A stretch of 64,000 nt of DNA from Siphonodentalium dalli (lineage: Eukaryota; Mollusca; Scaphopoda; Gadilida; Siphonodentaliidae): positions 134,385,917-134,449,916 of the forward strand of contig CP136066.1 of assembly GCA_032622095.1 (NCBI GenBank), in the 5' to 3' direction. Under the pieces are notes generated by a model, which had not been told where the DNA came from, did not search any database, and saw only the letters and a program-made list of their open reading frames with translations. Position numbers and translations under genes: made by a program. This document shows, in pieces, positions 10,988 through 23,123 of the stretch (positions within the stretch are counted from its first letter, which is position 1; the number at the start of each line of letters is the position of its first letter).

Positions 10988-12811
10988 TAGAGATGGGCGA
11001 TATTGAAATTGTAAATCTCGGTATTGGTAAATTTTCATTGATTTACCTCGGTAACGGTACGGTAATCGGTATTGTTATTAAATTACAAGTGCACCGCTAG
11101 GCGGAGGTAACGCCCCCGACTGTACAATCAGAGAAACTTTCTGGTTAAGCGCTATAAAAATGCCACATGTTGTTCTATATTAGCTTCAAATTTGGTCTGG
11201 TGCCACAAAAATAGAAGGAAAACTGAATTTTCTAAAAAAAAAACTGAATTTTTTAAGTCGAAAAAGGGTCATAACTCTCACAAAAATTATCCGATTGAAC
11301 CGAAATTTTACCTTGACCTGTATTGCGATATTGGTAATACACAAAAAAACGGGTTTTGCAAATAAACAATCCAAAATCAAGTTATCATCTGGAAACCAAA
11401 AAAAGTAGCAGAAAACCTGAATTTTCTAAGTCCAAAAAGGGGCGTAACTCTGGAAAAAATGGGCGGACGAAACCACGGCTATGGGGACATCTTGTCCCCC
11501 CCGGCTGGTCTATTGGCATACCAGAGATCAACTGAATTGAATTAGCGAAACCAAAGTTATGAGTTGAAACGTTCGTATGCCACAGAAAACTGAATTTTCT
11601 AAGTCCAAAAAGGGGTGTAACTCTGGAAAAAATGGGCGGACGAAACCGCAGTTATGGGGAAATCTTGTCCCCCCGGCTGGTCTATTAGCATACCAAAGAT
11701 CAACTGAATTGAGTTAGCGAAACCAAAGTTATGAGTTGAAATGTTCGTACGGACGGAAGGACGGACGGACGGAAGGACGGACGGAAGGACGGACGGAAGG
11801 ACGGACGGAAGGACGGACGGACGGAGGGCTCCACTATATACCCCCAAATCTCCATCGGAGATCGGGGGCATAATAAGACCAGAGTAGAGATTCGCTGTAA
11901 ATTGCAAAATTCAAGTTTTTAACTGAACAATATACATGTATTTATGCCCACGGTTCACGGATTTACTACATTCATGACAACAGCTAAATTAGGCAACAAA
12001 ATGAACTACACAATTAAGTGATATTCACACATCTCTTTGATGATTTACACACATGCTGTCGCACCACTTTTGAAAAGAATAAGAGATTGCATCAATGAAT
12101 GACTACAATATTTTTTCATGTCAATTTGATTTTCGTCACATTTCCTATGAGTGAATAAGATTGTGAGTAGTAATCAGTTATCACAATTCAAAAATTTATG
12201 AACATTCGCGCGATGTCATGAAAATGGGCAAACCACAGCAATTTCCGAAATGCAGATGCCCAAACCCATCGGGCGGTTCATATTCTCCTCCTTGCAGCGT
12301 AATATACCATCCATGCATACATGTATATTAAAGAGACCCTCTTATTTATAGCAGACTTGCAAGTTTTTCGTTGTTGTCTTGTGAAGACGAAAGCGAAACT
12401 CTTTGCTCGTCCGCCATTTTGAAAGTGAAGCGGAGCAACACCCAAAATGTTATTTTCGCAACACTTTGAAAAATTAATTGTTGGACACTGCAAAAGAGAT
12501 ACAGTTTGCACATAAGTAGTGTCCACAATTTTTGTCTCAAGACAAATTTATTTCTCTGTATTAAATTGGAGAAAAAAAGATTAAAGATCATTATCGCTGT
12601 GGGTGGAATTAGACGTACGCTCCCTGCGAGGGGATGCTTTGCACTGAAGTTATCGCTATATAAGTTCGCATCTCGTTTGACCCCAGCAGTTGTGACGTCA
12701 GAGAATTTCATTACCGAAAATACGATATTTCTAGTTTTAAATCGGTATGGTAAATCGCTATTACGCCGATACCGATACCACATGGTAAATACAGAGTACC
12801 GCCCATCTCTA
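10988..12811. mobile_element. hAT-like non-autonomous element, 1.8 kb
   Basis: Inverted termini TAGAGATGGGCGATATTG and TAGAGATGGGCGGTACTC (right end read inwards), with subterminal 'TCGGTAT/ACCGATAC' repeats. Flanking 8-mers TCACTAAA and CCACTAAA match at 7 of 8 positions, as expected for a hAT target duplication. It has no transposase. It carries a nested core-repeat element (family S5). The 187-codon and 132-codon open frames at its right side overlap on opposite strands and run into the terminus, so I do not count them as genes. Confidence 0.78.
11180..11876 (+). repeat. Core-repeat element, family S5, with (GGAC)n and hairpin end
   Basis: Two to three units sharing 'CTGAATTTTCTAAGTCCAAA' and 'GGGGNGTAACTCTGGAAAAA', followed by a (GGACGGAA)n/(GGAC)n tract at about 11750-11824 and a terminal hairpin at 11835-11873 (CCCCCA...CTCCATCGGAG...GGGGG) ending CATAATAA. 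No coding content; the 102-codon frame reads through the microsatellite. Confidence 0.8.
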
Positions 12812-13848
12812 CCACTAAACTTGGATGATAATCCACTAAACTTGGCTGATATCAGTTGTGAAGTAACCAAGCGAAATGTAGTATTTACATCCACTAATAC
12901 ATAAACCAAGTTCTAAAACATAAAATATAAACAAAGTACTAACAGCCATTCGGGGATGCAGTCACAAGTACTAGGCCGATATAACCACAATTTCATAATG
13001 GACTTCAAGTAATGGTGTTTCATGGTGTGTTTCATGTCATTTCGAACTGGGATTTACTCCGTAATTTAAAATGGAAATTGTGAAATCTACACAGACATGT
13101 ATACAACGTGCATGGTCATACACAAATTTTCAACTCTTCAACATCGTATTTAAGTGATAACCCATGGCTGATATACATGCCAGGACAGATTGACAGACCA
13201 AACAAGCTAATTCAGTATACCCCTAATTTTTTATTTACGAAAGTGTGGGGAACAATTTAAATGAAGTAGTTCTCTTAACCCTTTCATGACTGGAGCTTCC
13301 TGATATTTTGCAAAAACCCTGCGCCAATGCATTCTCTTATATATATATTCTCAGGTGCCTAATAATAGTGTCAGCACGATTATTAATTTTGGAGAAAATT
13401 CCCACCGATCACTATTATTTGGCATTGAGACATATCTAGAGTGAAATTTCTATCAATAGAGACCTTTCGCATCCTCACGTTTACGATTACGAATACGGAT
13501 AGCTATTCGTAGTCGTAAGTCTATCCGTATGGCCAAAAAGTCCTTTCGCAAAACGACTACGCGTAAGAGTTTTGACGAACACGTACCATCATTATTTCGT
13601 ACCACTTTTACAACTCAAAGCGTGTGTTTGGTATACAGTCCCTTAATACTTCACTTATCGTCTCATTTGCAACAATGCGATAATCATGACCTGTTTATAT
13701 TGTCAATAATTCGACCAGTCACAACGTACGACCCGGGATTCTCGTGATATATTATGGCAATACAGGTATAAATGCCAGGTCATATGTGGTGGAAATTCAG
13801 TTCGTTGTTGTCATGGATGACCTGATAGACGTTATGCTGATGGGGGAG

Positions 13849-15024
13849 CAGGGTTGGGGTAATCGTAATCAGTAATTGTAATCAAAGTAATCGATTACAA
13901 AATTTGGAGTAATCATCTGTAATCAGTAATCATGACATTTTTTGATTACAAGTAATCGTAACCGTAATCGATTACTTTCAAATGTACCTGTAATCATGAT
14001 TACATTTTGATTACTTTTTGATTACTTTTACTAAAATATCCATATGGATGACTATTGGATACTCATAGTCTCACACTGTAGTACTATGGAGTATGCACAG
14101 ATACAAACAACATATCAGAAAGTTATTACAATTGTTTCATGTGGTACACTGTGTACATTCTGACAGTGGACACAGATAACAACACACAATTGCTGAAATG
14201 TTGAATACAGCATGTATGTCAATTAACTTATGATACAGACAATGAAATATTCTGATATGAATCAAATAGGCTAGCCAACGTCAATTCGGATTAAATATTA
14301 TTGTGACTGCTGCAGACAATGGCTGTAGAGTCACACTGGTACAATAGGGATAATTAACTGAACAAAGCAGGTGTGATGTACATCCGTAGACATAATTAGC
14401 TGGTTTGTCATTTACTGCACTCATGGAGTTAAGCCTCATTTAATCCTCATCAGGAGATCAATGGATGGTAATCAAATAAACCTTAGTGCTATTTTCATTG
14501 TGTTGGGTAATGTATCTAACAGAACATGCAAATAATTTATAATTGTTTCTAATGATAGTTTCATATTATGCGTTAGTTTCAATGCATGTAAGAAAATTAA
14601 AAAATATATTTACATAAATAAATACACAAAAAACAATATTCCCAATAAGTTGATGCACAATTTCATGGTGAAACATCACCAATGGATATAAACGTAAAAA
14701 GTTAATGTGTTAATTGCTTTGCTTCTTTCTATTGTTTCAGTCGTTTCTTGTTTCCATCCTATGTAGTGATGTTTTTTATTCAATCAAATTTGAAATTTTA
14801 GTTTGATTTATTTCATTATTTATTCCAATGCGATCAAATGGTTGGAAACTAACAATTGTAATCAGATGTAATCAAAAAGTAATCGATTACATTTACCAAA
14901 GTAATTGTAATCGTAATCGATTACATTGAAAAAAATGTAATCAGTAATCGTAATCGTAATCATGTAAATCGAAAGTAATTGTAATCGTAATCGATTACAT
15001 TGGCATGTAATCGCCCCAACCCTG
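13849..15024. mobile_element. hAT-like element, 1.18 kb, perfect 8-bp target duplication (level 4)
   Basis: Termini CAGGGTTGGGG and CCCCAACCCTG are flanked on both sides by TGGGGGAG (13841-13848 and 15025-15032). The first and last 150 bp consist largely of GTAATC-type hexamers, likely transposase-binding subterminal repeats. The interior is AT-rich and has no transposase frame. Confidence 0.92.
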
Positions 15025-15289
15025 TGGGGGAGAGGGGTTCCTAAATTTGGACCTCACATCAATCACGACGCCACCACTTCAAGGCCCTTTCAGTCCGCAA
15101 TTTCATTTCAATGCGATTTGAATCTTGCCAGATTATGCCATCCCCCACACTTTACGACATCATTATTATGTAATATGTATGTGCAAGGACGTGGCTAGAG
15201 GGTTTCCGTTGGGGGTGTGCACACGACTACGGGCAATAGACCAGGACCCACCGGGACGACCATGGTTGTTCGGCCCGGTGTGAGAAAAT

Positions 15290-15960
15290 TGTGAAAACTA
15301 AACAAGAAAATCGCAAAATCCTAGCATCTAGACTGACCTTAAGCTTTCCTAGTGTTGGAAATTTCAAACCTCATACTCTCCCTTAGTTTGGAAATTTTCA
15401 GTCAACGATTTTAACCAAATGTAGTAAAATATTGTTTTCTTAAACTCATTAGCAGTTTTGTATTGGCCACGGGGAGGGACCAGGACACAACGGGCGAAAA
15501 AAAAAATTAAACGTGAACAAGAAAAATCGCAAAATCCTAGCATCTAGACTAGCCTCAAGCATTCATAGAGTTGGAAATTTCCCACTGATGACAATTCCAG
15601 TGACAATTTTGACCAAATGTAGGACAATAATATTTTCTTAAATTAACTATAAGTTTTTGACTGGCCACGGGGAGGGACCAGGACACAAGCTTTCCAAGTG
15701 TTGGAAATTTCCAACCTGACACCCCTAAGGTTGGAAAATTTCTAACTGGTGGCCATTTCAGTCCAAAATTTTTATCAAAAGAAGGAAAATATGCAAATAT
15801 TGGTCCAAAAACAATAAATTCCCCACAATAAGTTGATTGAAAATCAAACTACAAGAACATATTCAACCTATTGTTGGTGTGAAATTTCCAACTAATGTTG
15901 TGTCAGGTATGAAATTTCCAACTGTTGAAAATTTTGACCAAAGTTGGACCCCCCCCACCC
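15290..15960 (+). repeat. Diverged tandem repeats, about 216-bp period
   Basis: The phrase 'GCAAAATCCTAGCATCTAGA' occurs twice, 216 bp apart, and 'GTTGGAAATTTCCAAC'-like text recurs at least five times. No coding features. Confidence 0.6.
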
Positions 15961-16855
15961 CCTGTCGCCACGTCTCTGTGTACATATGTATTGGAAATAA
16001 AATATCCTATCCTATCCAGGCCTATTACCTCTTTGGGTTTAGGAAATCAGACATAAGATTGCTGTGCTCGCTGATGTGCATCACTTCTGATTTGGTCCTA
16101 TCAAATCGAAACAAAGTCGACACGGTGATGTCGGTGGGTGTGCCAAATATTATTTCAGTACCACCAAATCCATGTATTTTTGGCGACTGGTTTCATAGTG
16201 CACTTCTATATATTACTCCAAAGTTTTGTGTCGCAGCCAGCGATTACTATCCGTTGTGAATAGCGATCTTATTTCGCGGGAAGCTCGAGATTCACGACGA
16301 CGAGTACAGTGATTGCCAATCTAAACAGCACACCGAGGTCGTAGCTCAAAACAACTGGATGATTGACATGATATACATATACAGTCTCGAACGGAGTAAA
16401 GTGATATATTGCAGAAAATAAATTTCAGGTGTTATTTGAGCTTATTAGAAACCATGAAATCGTAACCGTTATTGCGGATAGTAAAATACGACAACGATTA
16501 GAAAGTACACAAATGTTGGTGACGTAGTACCCTATCCGTATCCGTAATCGTAAACGTGAGTTTTGCGAAAGGTCTCTACTATTATTAATTTCAGCCAAGA
16601 ATCACCACACATCCCTATTATCATGCCATCACGATTATTAGGCACCTGAGAGTATGCCAGCCTCCCACAGGGAGCATCACATATAAGAGAATACATTGGC
16701 CTGATAATATTTACCTTGACTTTGTAAGCCAGTGCATTCTCTTATATATGTGAAGCTCCCTATGAGAGACTCGCATATATAAGATACTGTTCTGGCACAG
16801 GATCTTTAATACTACACCAGTGCAGCTTCCGTCATTAAGGGATACTTTAACTTAC

Positions 16856-16966
16856 CAGTGAGGCCAACTTTTTTTCTACAAGTGTGACACCGATTTTTCT
16901 TTTGTTTTTTATCACTTGAATCATTTTCTGCTTTGACATCTTCAGCTGATGCGCTAGCTACAGCAT
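16856..16966 (-). CDS. ZFAND5/6-like: ZFAND5/6-like coding exon 3: linker end and AN1 start
   Basis: The exon is 111 bp and completes codon 134 (Asp), encodes residues 135-170, and gives the first base of codon 171. The acceptor is CTTTTCAG (AG at 16968-16967) and the donor GTAAG begins at 16855. It encodes an acidic Ala/Ser/Glu/Asp stretch, a basic run (KKQKKNR) and the first zinc ligands of the AN1 finger, Cys160 and Cys163, in the block RCHTCRKKVGLTG that is characteristic of ZFAND5/6. Only about 14 bp of intron separate the donor from the terminus of a piggyBac-like repeat, so little room for intronic donor-side signals remains. Confidence 0.95.
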
Positions 16967-17719
16967 CTGAAAAGTATAGACACACATAAAAAATTAGCTG
17001 TCTCTTAATGAAAAGAAAACAATTCTAAATAATTCCAGAAGCTTGTCAAAATTTAAAGATGTATTCAGGATTCCATGCTAATTTTTACAAAACCAATTTT
17101 ACTTTATATTTAGATCCTTGTGCATAAAATAACATGAGAAGCACTACACAAAGGATGCTATTTAATTAGATATTGAATTTATTATGTAATTCACACCATT
17201 TCAATGTTTTAGGACAGTAAAAAAACAAGACAGTCAAAGACTGTGGGGTCGCTCACCAGACTGCAAAGACTGATGAGACTGGGACTCTGGAGACCACAAT
17301 AGTCAGAACTTTTCATAAGCACTTTGAAAAAAGTAGATCTAAACATGATATGTGGCTAGAGAGGCTTCAGTAATGTACAGTGGGTAATTTCAAGGTGAAT
17401 ATCCACCATGAAATTGCCCACTGTTCACTACTGATCACCCCCCTCCTCCAGCTCAACAAAGTCCCCTCCCGACCGGGCTCCAGACTCCCAAGTCTTGGGT
17501 TGGAATTTCACAACCGACATCTCAAACTTTCTCAATTTTTGGAAATTTCCAATCTCACAAGCACCTTTTTATAAAACCATTTAGACATGTTTGAAGCCCA
17601 TTTATCCATGGACCCAAAACACCATACATGTATGTCAGATTAATCAGTTAGGTAGTTCCAAGGAAGATGTTTTAATGAATTTGGTATTTCAATGATTTTT
17701 TAAACACAAAATTGTTAAC
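16967..17719. other. Intron 2 sequence without recognised element
   Basis: Between exon 3 and the first core-repeat array. It includes a 'GGAAATTTCC' patch near 17540 like those at 15300-15900. Confidence 0.4.
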
Positions 17720-18630
17720 TCCCCATAGCCCCCGTCATTTCTTAACAGGTTGACCTGATGTTAACAAATCTGAATATCAGTCATTAAAGGATCATCCATA
17801 CTATATGTAAGCTAAATAGTCCAACCTCTCTTGAGAAGACAATTTAAGAATGACTATAGAGACATACAGTTATGTCCCTGGTCCCACCCTATTTAACCTA
17901 GTGACCACATCTGAATAAATTTCAATACCAGACACCAAAGAACCCTTCATACTAAATATCAGCAAAATAGACCTGTTAACATTTGTGGCGATTTCGGTCG
18001 AACAGTTTAACCCGAAGTAGGAAAATGTGGACTGTTACTGGTTGAAAAATCAAATCTACAGCCTCATTGCCTCCACCCAGGCAGCTTAGAAATCAATAGG
18101 AATCTATATATTATTATACCAGTATCAAACAGCATACATACAGGTAGGGTGGGTGGTTGAGAGTTAAATCTCTTATATCTGCCCTTATTTGAACAAATGT
18201 GAATCCCCATCTATGAGATCTATTCATCTAGAAATTTCAAACGGTAGATTTTAAGAGTTGAAGAAAACTGATTTTCCTCAAAAGTTTCCTAAAAATGACC
18301 TAACGTGTACAAATCTGAACCCCACTCACCAAAGGACCCTCCATACCAAAATCTAAATAGGCCTGATGTTTCTGAAGAATTACTATGGAGGGAAAGAGTT
18401 ATGGCCCTGGCTTCTCACCTATATGACCTGATGAACTCATTTGAACAAATCTGAATGTGAGTCAAAATATATAAACCATTTCGGTCTTTAATATGTATGT
18501 GGAGAAGAACAAAATTGATGGACGGATGGAAACATCCCAACAGAGGGATGGACGGGAGGACATACTGACAGACAAATTCAATCCAATATACCCCCCCCCC
18601 CCCAAGTTTTCTTTGCAAATCAGGGTATAA
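17720..18630 (+). repeat. Core-repeat element, families S1/S7, with hairpin end
   Basis: Several diverged units of about 180-200 bp with 'GTTATGGCCCTGGCTTC' and 'GAACAAATCTGAA', a degenerate GGAYGGA tract, and a terminal hairpin at about 18585-18630 (TATACCCCCC...CAGGGTATAATGAG). The same terminus recurs at 41155-41200. Confidence 0.7.
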
Positions 18631-18692
18631 TGAGTACAACTGGATAGGTGGTGGTTAAGGATATAATAGTGGAACAGCCAAGTCTGAATATA

Positions 18693-19103
18693 GTGTCTGA
18701 CTTTTGCAGAATGAGGTCACTAAAGGGTGAATTTAGTGCTGCGATCCTGTAAGGTGGGCTAGCATCACCAAATTCACCCTCTGTGGACCTCATTATGCTT
18801 AGGCCTCAACTGCCATGGGAGACATAGGAACAGATTGAAGTTGTCCAGTTAATTGGTGATGTGCACCCATTGGACACTTCAATTATCAATTTTATCTTCT
18901 GACAGCAAATTAGGGAATATAGAAACTGAACAGAAGGGAAAAAGTAAGTAGAAATGTCAATTTAAGACCTGTATACTTCCCTGAAGATGAGGCCTAAGCA
19001 GAATGAGGTCCCTGGAGAGTGTATTTGGTGATGCTAGCCTACTGTGCAGAGTAGCATCACTAAATTCACCCTCTGGGGACCTCATTCTGCAAATGTCAGA
19101 CAT
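18693..19103. mobile_element. About 410-bp foldback element in intron 2
   Basis: Inverted ends 'TGTCTGACTTTTGCAGAATG' and complement. Within each arm a further inverted repeat ('GGTGAATTTAGTG...CACTAAATTCACC') makes a double hairpin. Class not assigned. Confidence 0.8.
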
Positions 19104-19307
19104 ACAGCATTTTGTTTTGATATGATATGTTAATGATACACACAGAGCATGACTGTTTACACCTACCTGTCAGCCAGCTAGATAACATCTGAATTGATGA
19201 CTGTTATGAACTCTTTCTGTCTGGGGCTAATACCATACTTTTATATGGATGTTACAAGGTGTCAGTTTTTCTAATTAATTTTGTCTTGACTGCAGTGGGT
19301 GCAGATT

Positions 19308-19323
19308 GGGGGGGGGGGGGGGG
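19308..19323 (+). repeat. Homopolymer run, 16 G, in a G-rich stretch
   Basis: It continues as a purine-rich GGGGTGG tract to about 19380. Confidence 0.9.
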
Positions 19324-19514
19324 TGGTAGTGGGGATAGGGGTGTAGAGGGGTGAGGAGGGAAAGGGGTGGAATGGGGTGTTTTGTGTCTAAAAAAATACA
19401 AAAAATCAGGGGTTAAAATGAAAAAAATATTTTTGTATTGGTTCATTTTGAATTGTGATTTGTTTTTTGAATTGAGCAAGGATTTTAATTTAACAATATA
19501 TATTTTTTTTTTTT

Positions 19515-20072
19515 AAAGTTATGTTCCTGACACGGCCCCTATTTGACACACTGACCCCATTTGAACAAATCTGAACCCCAGTCACACAAGGACCCACCAT
19601 ACAAAATATTAGCTAAATCGGCCTGATGATTCTGGAGAAGAAGTCATTCTAATAATTACTAGGGAGAATAGGGTTATGTCCCTGATTCTGCCCCTATTTG
19701 ACCCAGTGACCCCATTTGAACAAATCTGACCCCAGTCACTCAAGGACCTTCCATACCAAATATAAGCTAAATAGGCCTGATGGTTCTTGAAAAGAAGTTG
19801 TTTTAAGAATTACTATGGCGGGAAAGAGTTATGGCCCTAGCTTCGCAACTATTTGACTCAGTGACCTTATTTTAACAAATCTGAGTCTGAGTCAAGCAGG
19901 GAACATCCACACCAAATATGAACTCATTTGGCCTTAAGATACTGGAGAAGAAGATGATTGTTGACGGACGGACGGACGGACGGACGGACAGACGGACAGA
20001 CGGACGGACAGACGGACGGACGACGAGTGATGACTATAGCTCCACCGGAGACTTCGTCTCAGGTGAGCTAAA
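19515..20072 (+). repeat. Core-repeat element, family S1, with (GGAC)n and hairpin end
   Basis: Three units of about 140-160 bp with 'CCCATTTGAACAAATCTGA', followed by (GGAC)n/(GGACAGAC)n at about 19965-20020, then the terminal hairpin GAGACTTCGTCTC at 20048-20060 and the conserved end AGGTGAGCTAAAAAG. Partial copies with the same end lie at 21830-22038 and 41600-41795. Confidence 0.85.
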
Positions 20073-20579
20073 AAGGCAAAATCGTTCGCATTAGTTTATT
20101 GCCAAAAGTAGGGTCCCGAATCGAGAAGTAAATATTTACTATTGAGTAGTTCAGACCGAGTTTTCTATGGAGTGGTGTGGTTGATTTGTTAGAGATTTTC
20201 AGTGATGTTCGTAGAATGCTACACATTCCTCCATTTGGTATTAGTGCCCAAGTACTAACTAATATCAGATTCATGTACTTGAACAAGTCCATAATATGTC
20301 TTTAAAAAGAAAGCTTATACATTTTTGTGATACAAATTTAGAGTCCAGAGGTCTAATTTGGTACAGTTTCATCATGCTGAAGAATAGGATAATATCTCTA
20401 CACATGCTACTGCCCAATGAGAAACAAATGAAAGTGCCAATGACACTGTAGCTCAACTTGGCAAGGGGATAATTTCATGTGTTACAGTCAATGGAGTGAT
20501 TAGGAGTGGGGAAAGTTGAAATGTCTAAGTAATTCTAGATTAACAACATGAAGAGATATATATAAAGTAAAATCCAAGA

Positions 20580-21790
20580 TGGCTCCCATCTAACTAGTAG
20601 ATCAATATCAAGATCACTATGAAGTTTGGTATTGATCAGATGAGGGATGTGGTCTGTAGGTTGTGCCCAAGGATTTAGTTATGCAACGAGTAAAATCCAA
20701 GATGGCTGTCAGTGATAAATTGGCTTCTTCAATAATACAGCCTTCAGCATTGTCATGTTCTCTTAAAAATTCATAGTGCATAACAAAGAGGTGTGAATTA
20801 TAAAGGGCCATAACTCTTTTAAAATATATCGGATCAAACCCATATTTGAACTTGATCTCTATATAGGTGTCAAAAATTCATATACCAAATTTGGTGTTGA
20901 TCAGATGAAAAATGTTTGAGTCATCCTGTCTTGGATGAATTCTATATAAAAACAAGAGTGGAAAGGGTTAAATAAACAATACCAAAATCCATACAGATGA
21001 AGAACGTGCTAAGAAAAATCTAGGTAAGATTTAGTTATGCAACGAGTAAAATCCAAGATGGCTGCCAGTGATAAATTGGCTTCTTCAATAATACAGCCTT
21101 CAGCGTTGTCATGTTCTCTTAAAAATTCATAGTGCATAACAAAGAGGTGTGAATTATAAAGGGCCATAACTCTTTTTAAATATATCGGATCAAACCCATA
21201 TTTGAACTTGAACTGTATATAGGTGTCAAAAATTCATATACCAAATTTGGTATCGATCAGATGAAAAATGTTTGAGTCATCCTGTCTTGGATGAATTCTA
21301 TATAAAAACAAGAGTGGAAAGGGTTAAATAAACAATACCAAAATCCATACAGATGAAGAACGTGCTAAGAAAAATCTAGGTAAGATTTAGTTATGCAACG
21401 AGTAAAATCCAAGATGGCTGCCAGTGATAAATTGGCTTCTTCAATAATACAGCCTTCAGCGTTGTCATGTTCTCTTAAAAATTCATAGTGCATAACAAAG
21501 AGGTGTGAATTATAAAGGGCCATAACTCTTTTTAAATATATCGGATCAAACCCATATTTGAACTTGAACTGTATATAGGTGTCAAAAATTTTTATACCAA
21601 ATTTGGTATCGATCAGATGAAAAATGTTTGAGTCATCCTGTCTTGGATGAATTCTATATAAAAACAAGAGTGGAAAGGGTTAAATAAACAATACCAAAAT
21701 CCATACAGATGAAGAACGTGCTAAGAAAAATCTAGGTAAGAAATATGAGGCTGTGAACGTGCTAAGAAAAATCTAGGTAAGAAATATGAG
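20580..21790 (+). repeat. 356-bp tandem triplication, chimera of families S2 and S3
   Basis: 'GATTTAGTTATGCAACGAG' starts at 20672, 21028 and 21384, giving an exact 356-bp period and near-identical units. Each unit joins an S2-type piece ('AAAATCCAAGATGGCTG') to an S3-type piece ('GGCCATAACTCTTTT', 'TATATCGGATCAAACCCATA'). A short 41-bp repeat ('AACGTGCTAAGAAAAATC') ends the array. Open frames here are repeat-derived. Confidence 0.9.
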
Positions 21791-21829
21791 GCTGTGATTA
21801 AATTAAATTAAAAGGTCAAAATGCAAAAA

Positions 21830-22038
21830 TGTTATTTTTTGTTTTTAGAGTTATGTCCCTGGCTCTGCCCCTATTTGACACAGAGACCTAGGGAACATCC
21901 ACACCAAATATGAACCAATTCGGTCTTACGGTTCCAGAGGAGAAGATGTTCAAAGAATTGTTGACAGATGGACGGAACGACGGACGAGGAGTGATGACTA
22001 GAGCTCCACCGGAGACTTTGTCTCAGGTGAGCTAAAAA
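21830..22038 (+). repeat. Family S1 element, shortened
   Basis: One core-repeat unit, a short GGAC tract and the terminus GGAGACTTTGTCTCAGGTG followed by AGCTAAAAAG. Confidence 0.75.
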
Positions 22039-23119
22039 GTGCGGAATAGATCAACATTCAAGACGAAATTAGGCGACGAAAGTATTTCGTACCACGGAAA
22101 TATCGTTCCGTAACGGTGATTGAATTGTGTCGGCTGTACAAAGGGAACATTACACATTGAAACTGCACATAATCAAACTTCACGAGACAGCAATAGGTAA
22201 GCTCTAACATTTAACCAGCCTAATCGTCAAAACGCTTAAGCTGTATACTGGTTATGTAATTTTTTTGTTGATTTGGCAGTCTATAAGATCATTTAGATAA
22301 ATTACCTAAATGCTTTGTTCCTTACAGACGAGCAGTTATTAACTCAATGGTTACGTAATGTGTCATCAGCTGCGTCCTGTCTAATAACCTGACTTCGCAC
22401 CATAAAAGGTTTGAATACAATAGATATTCAACAGTTATCACCTTACTATAATAAGCAATAGTTAGCGACCGTTGTGGTGTCATCGACATAGACTTATTAC
22501 AATTGGTTTAGCGGATTTGTGTGATTATAATTATATCGAATTTTAGTTTCATGTTTGCGATAGCCGTATTCTATATTAAAGTTTTATGAATTGATCTGCC
22601 TGTGTGATACCCATGTTCGTATAATATTGTTTTTAAAGTTGTTTTTGTGTTGTTTTAATTATGTTTTTATTCTGAGTAACAAATAAAGTTTAAAACAAAT
22701 ATTTTAGTCATTAATTGTGAACCGCCCAGAAAATGAGATTTAATTTGGCCAAAGTTTTTTTTAATTTGGCTAAACTTTTGGCCACAAGATTTTTCAGTCC
22801 AGTGCAAACACTGCTTCCACATGAATAGTGCAAAGCCACTGGAACTTTATACTTATAAATTTACCACCACCCCCCCCCCAAGTACTGATCATCCAAAACT
22901 GCCTGCCCTCTCAATTCAGATCTTTTGGCTTCGGCAATCTGCTACAGCAACCATTGTCATGGGTCCAGTTTGTTTCAGCAAACGTCTTCAGCATTGCTGA
23001 TTGCCATAGCCAATTTTGAGGGCTGCCTAAGCATAATAATCAAACAATTGTTTACAATAAACATAATTTTGAGAAAATAACTACAATTTATTTCATAATT
23101 TTACATCAGCTCTGGTTGT
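22039..23119. other. Intron 2 sequence without recognised element
   Basis: No exon supported. A short C run lies at about 22868. Confidence 0.4.
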
Positions 23120-23123
23120 TTAA

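Larger units (their letters stand above)
13457..16578. mobile_element. Element inside the level-2 MITE (level 3), 3.1 kb
   Basis: Inverted termini TAGAGACCTTTCGCA, followed by shared 'CTCACGTTTACGATTACG' and 'ATACGGATAG' on both ends. The subterminal text is built from CGTATCC/ACGATTAC motifs. The 8-mers outside the termini do not match well, so the superfamily is open. The interior holds the hAT element at 13849-15024 and diverged repeats at 15290-15960. Confidence 0.7.
13350..16650. mobile_element. MITE inside the split piggyBac-like copy (level 2)
   Basis: Termini CTCAGGTGCCTAATAAT and its complement. Without the inner insertions the element would be about 180 bp. Class not assigned; the target duplication is unclear because the flanking site is a TATA run. 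Confidence 0.7.
13279..16841. mobile_element. piggyBac-like MITE split by nested insertions
   Basis: The left part (13279-13349) and right part (16651-16841) align with the intact copy at 6626-6870. The left flank is TTAA at 13275-13278. The right flank is TTAA at 16847-16850, with about 5 extra nt before the terminus. The 3.3 kb in between is made of three further nested elements. The right end lies about 14 bp from the exon 3 splice donor. Confidence 0.75.

Noticed and set aside
11599-11907. 102-codon frame with repeated PSVLPSV
   Set aside because: It is a translation of the GGAC microsatellite and hairpin end of family S5.
12346-12909. 187-codon minus-strand open frame
   Set aside because: It overlaps a 132-codon frame on the other strand, runs across the terminus of the hAT-like element and has no recognisable domain or splice context.
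20048-20072. Canonical Helitron 3' end (hairpin followed by CTAA)
   Set aside because: Conservation continues past CTAA into AAAAG in three copies, so the simple CTRR reading of the terminus is not supported.
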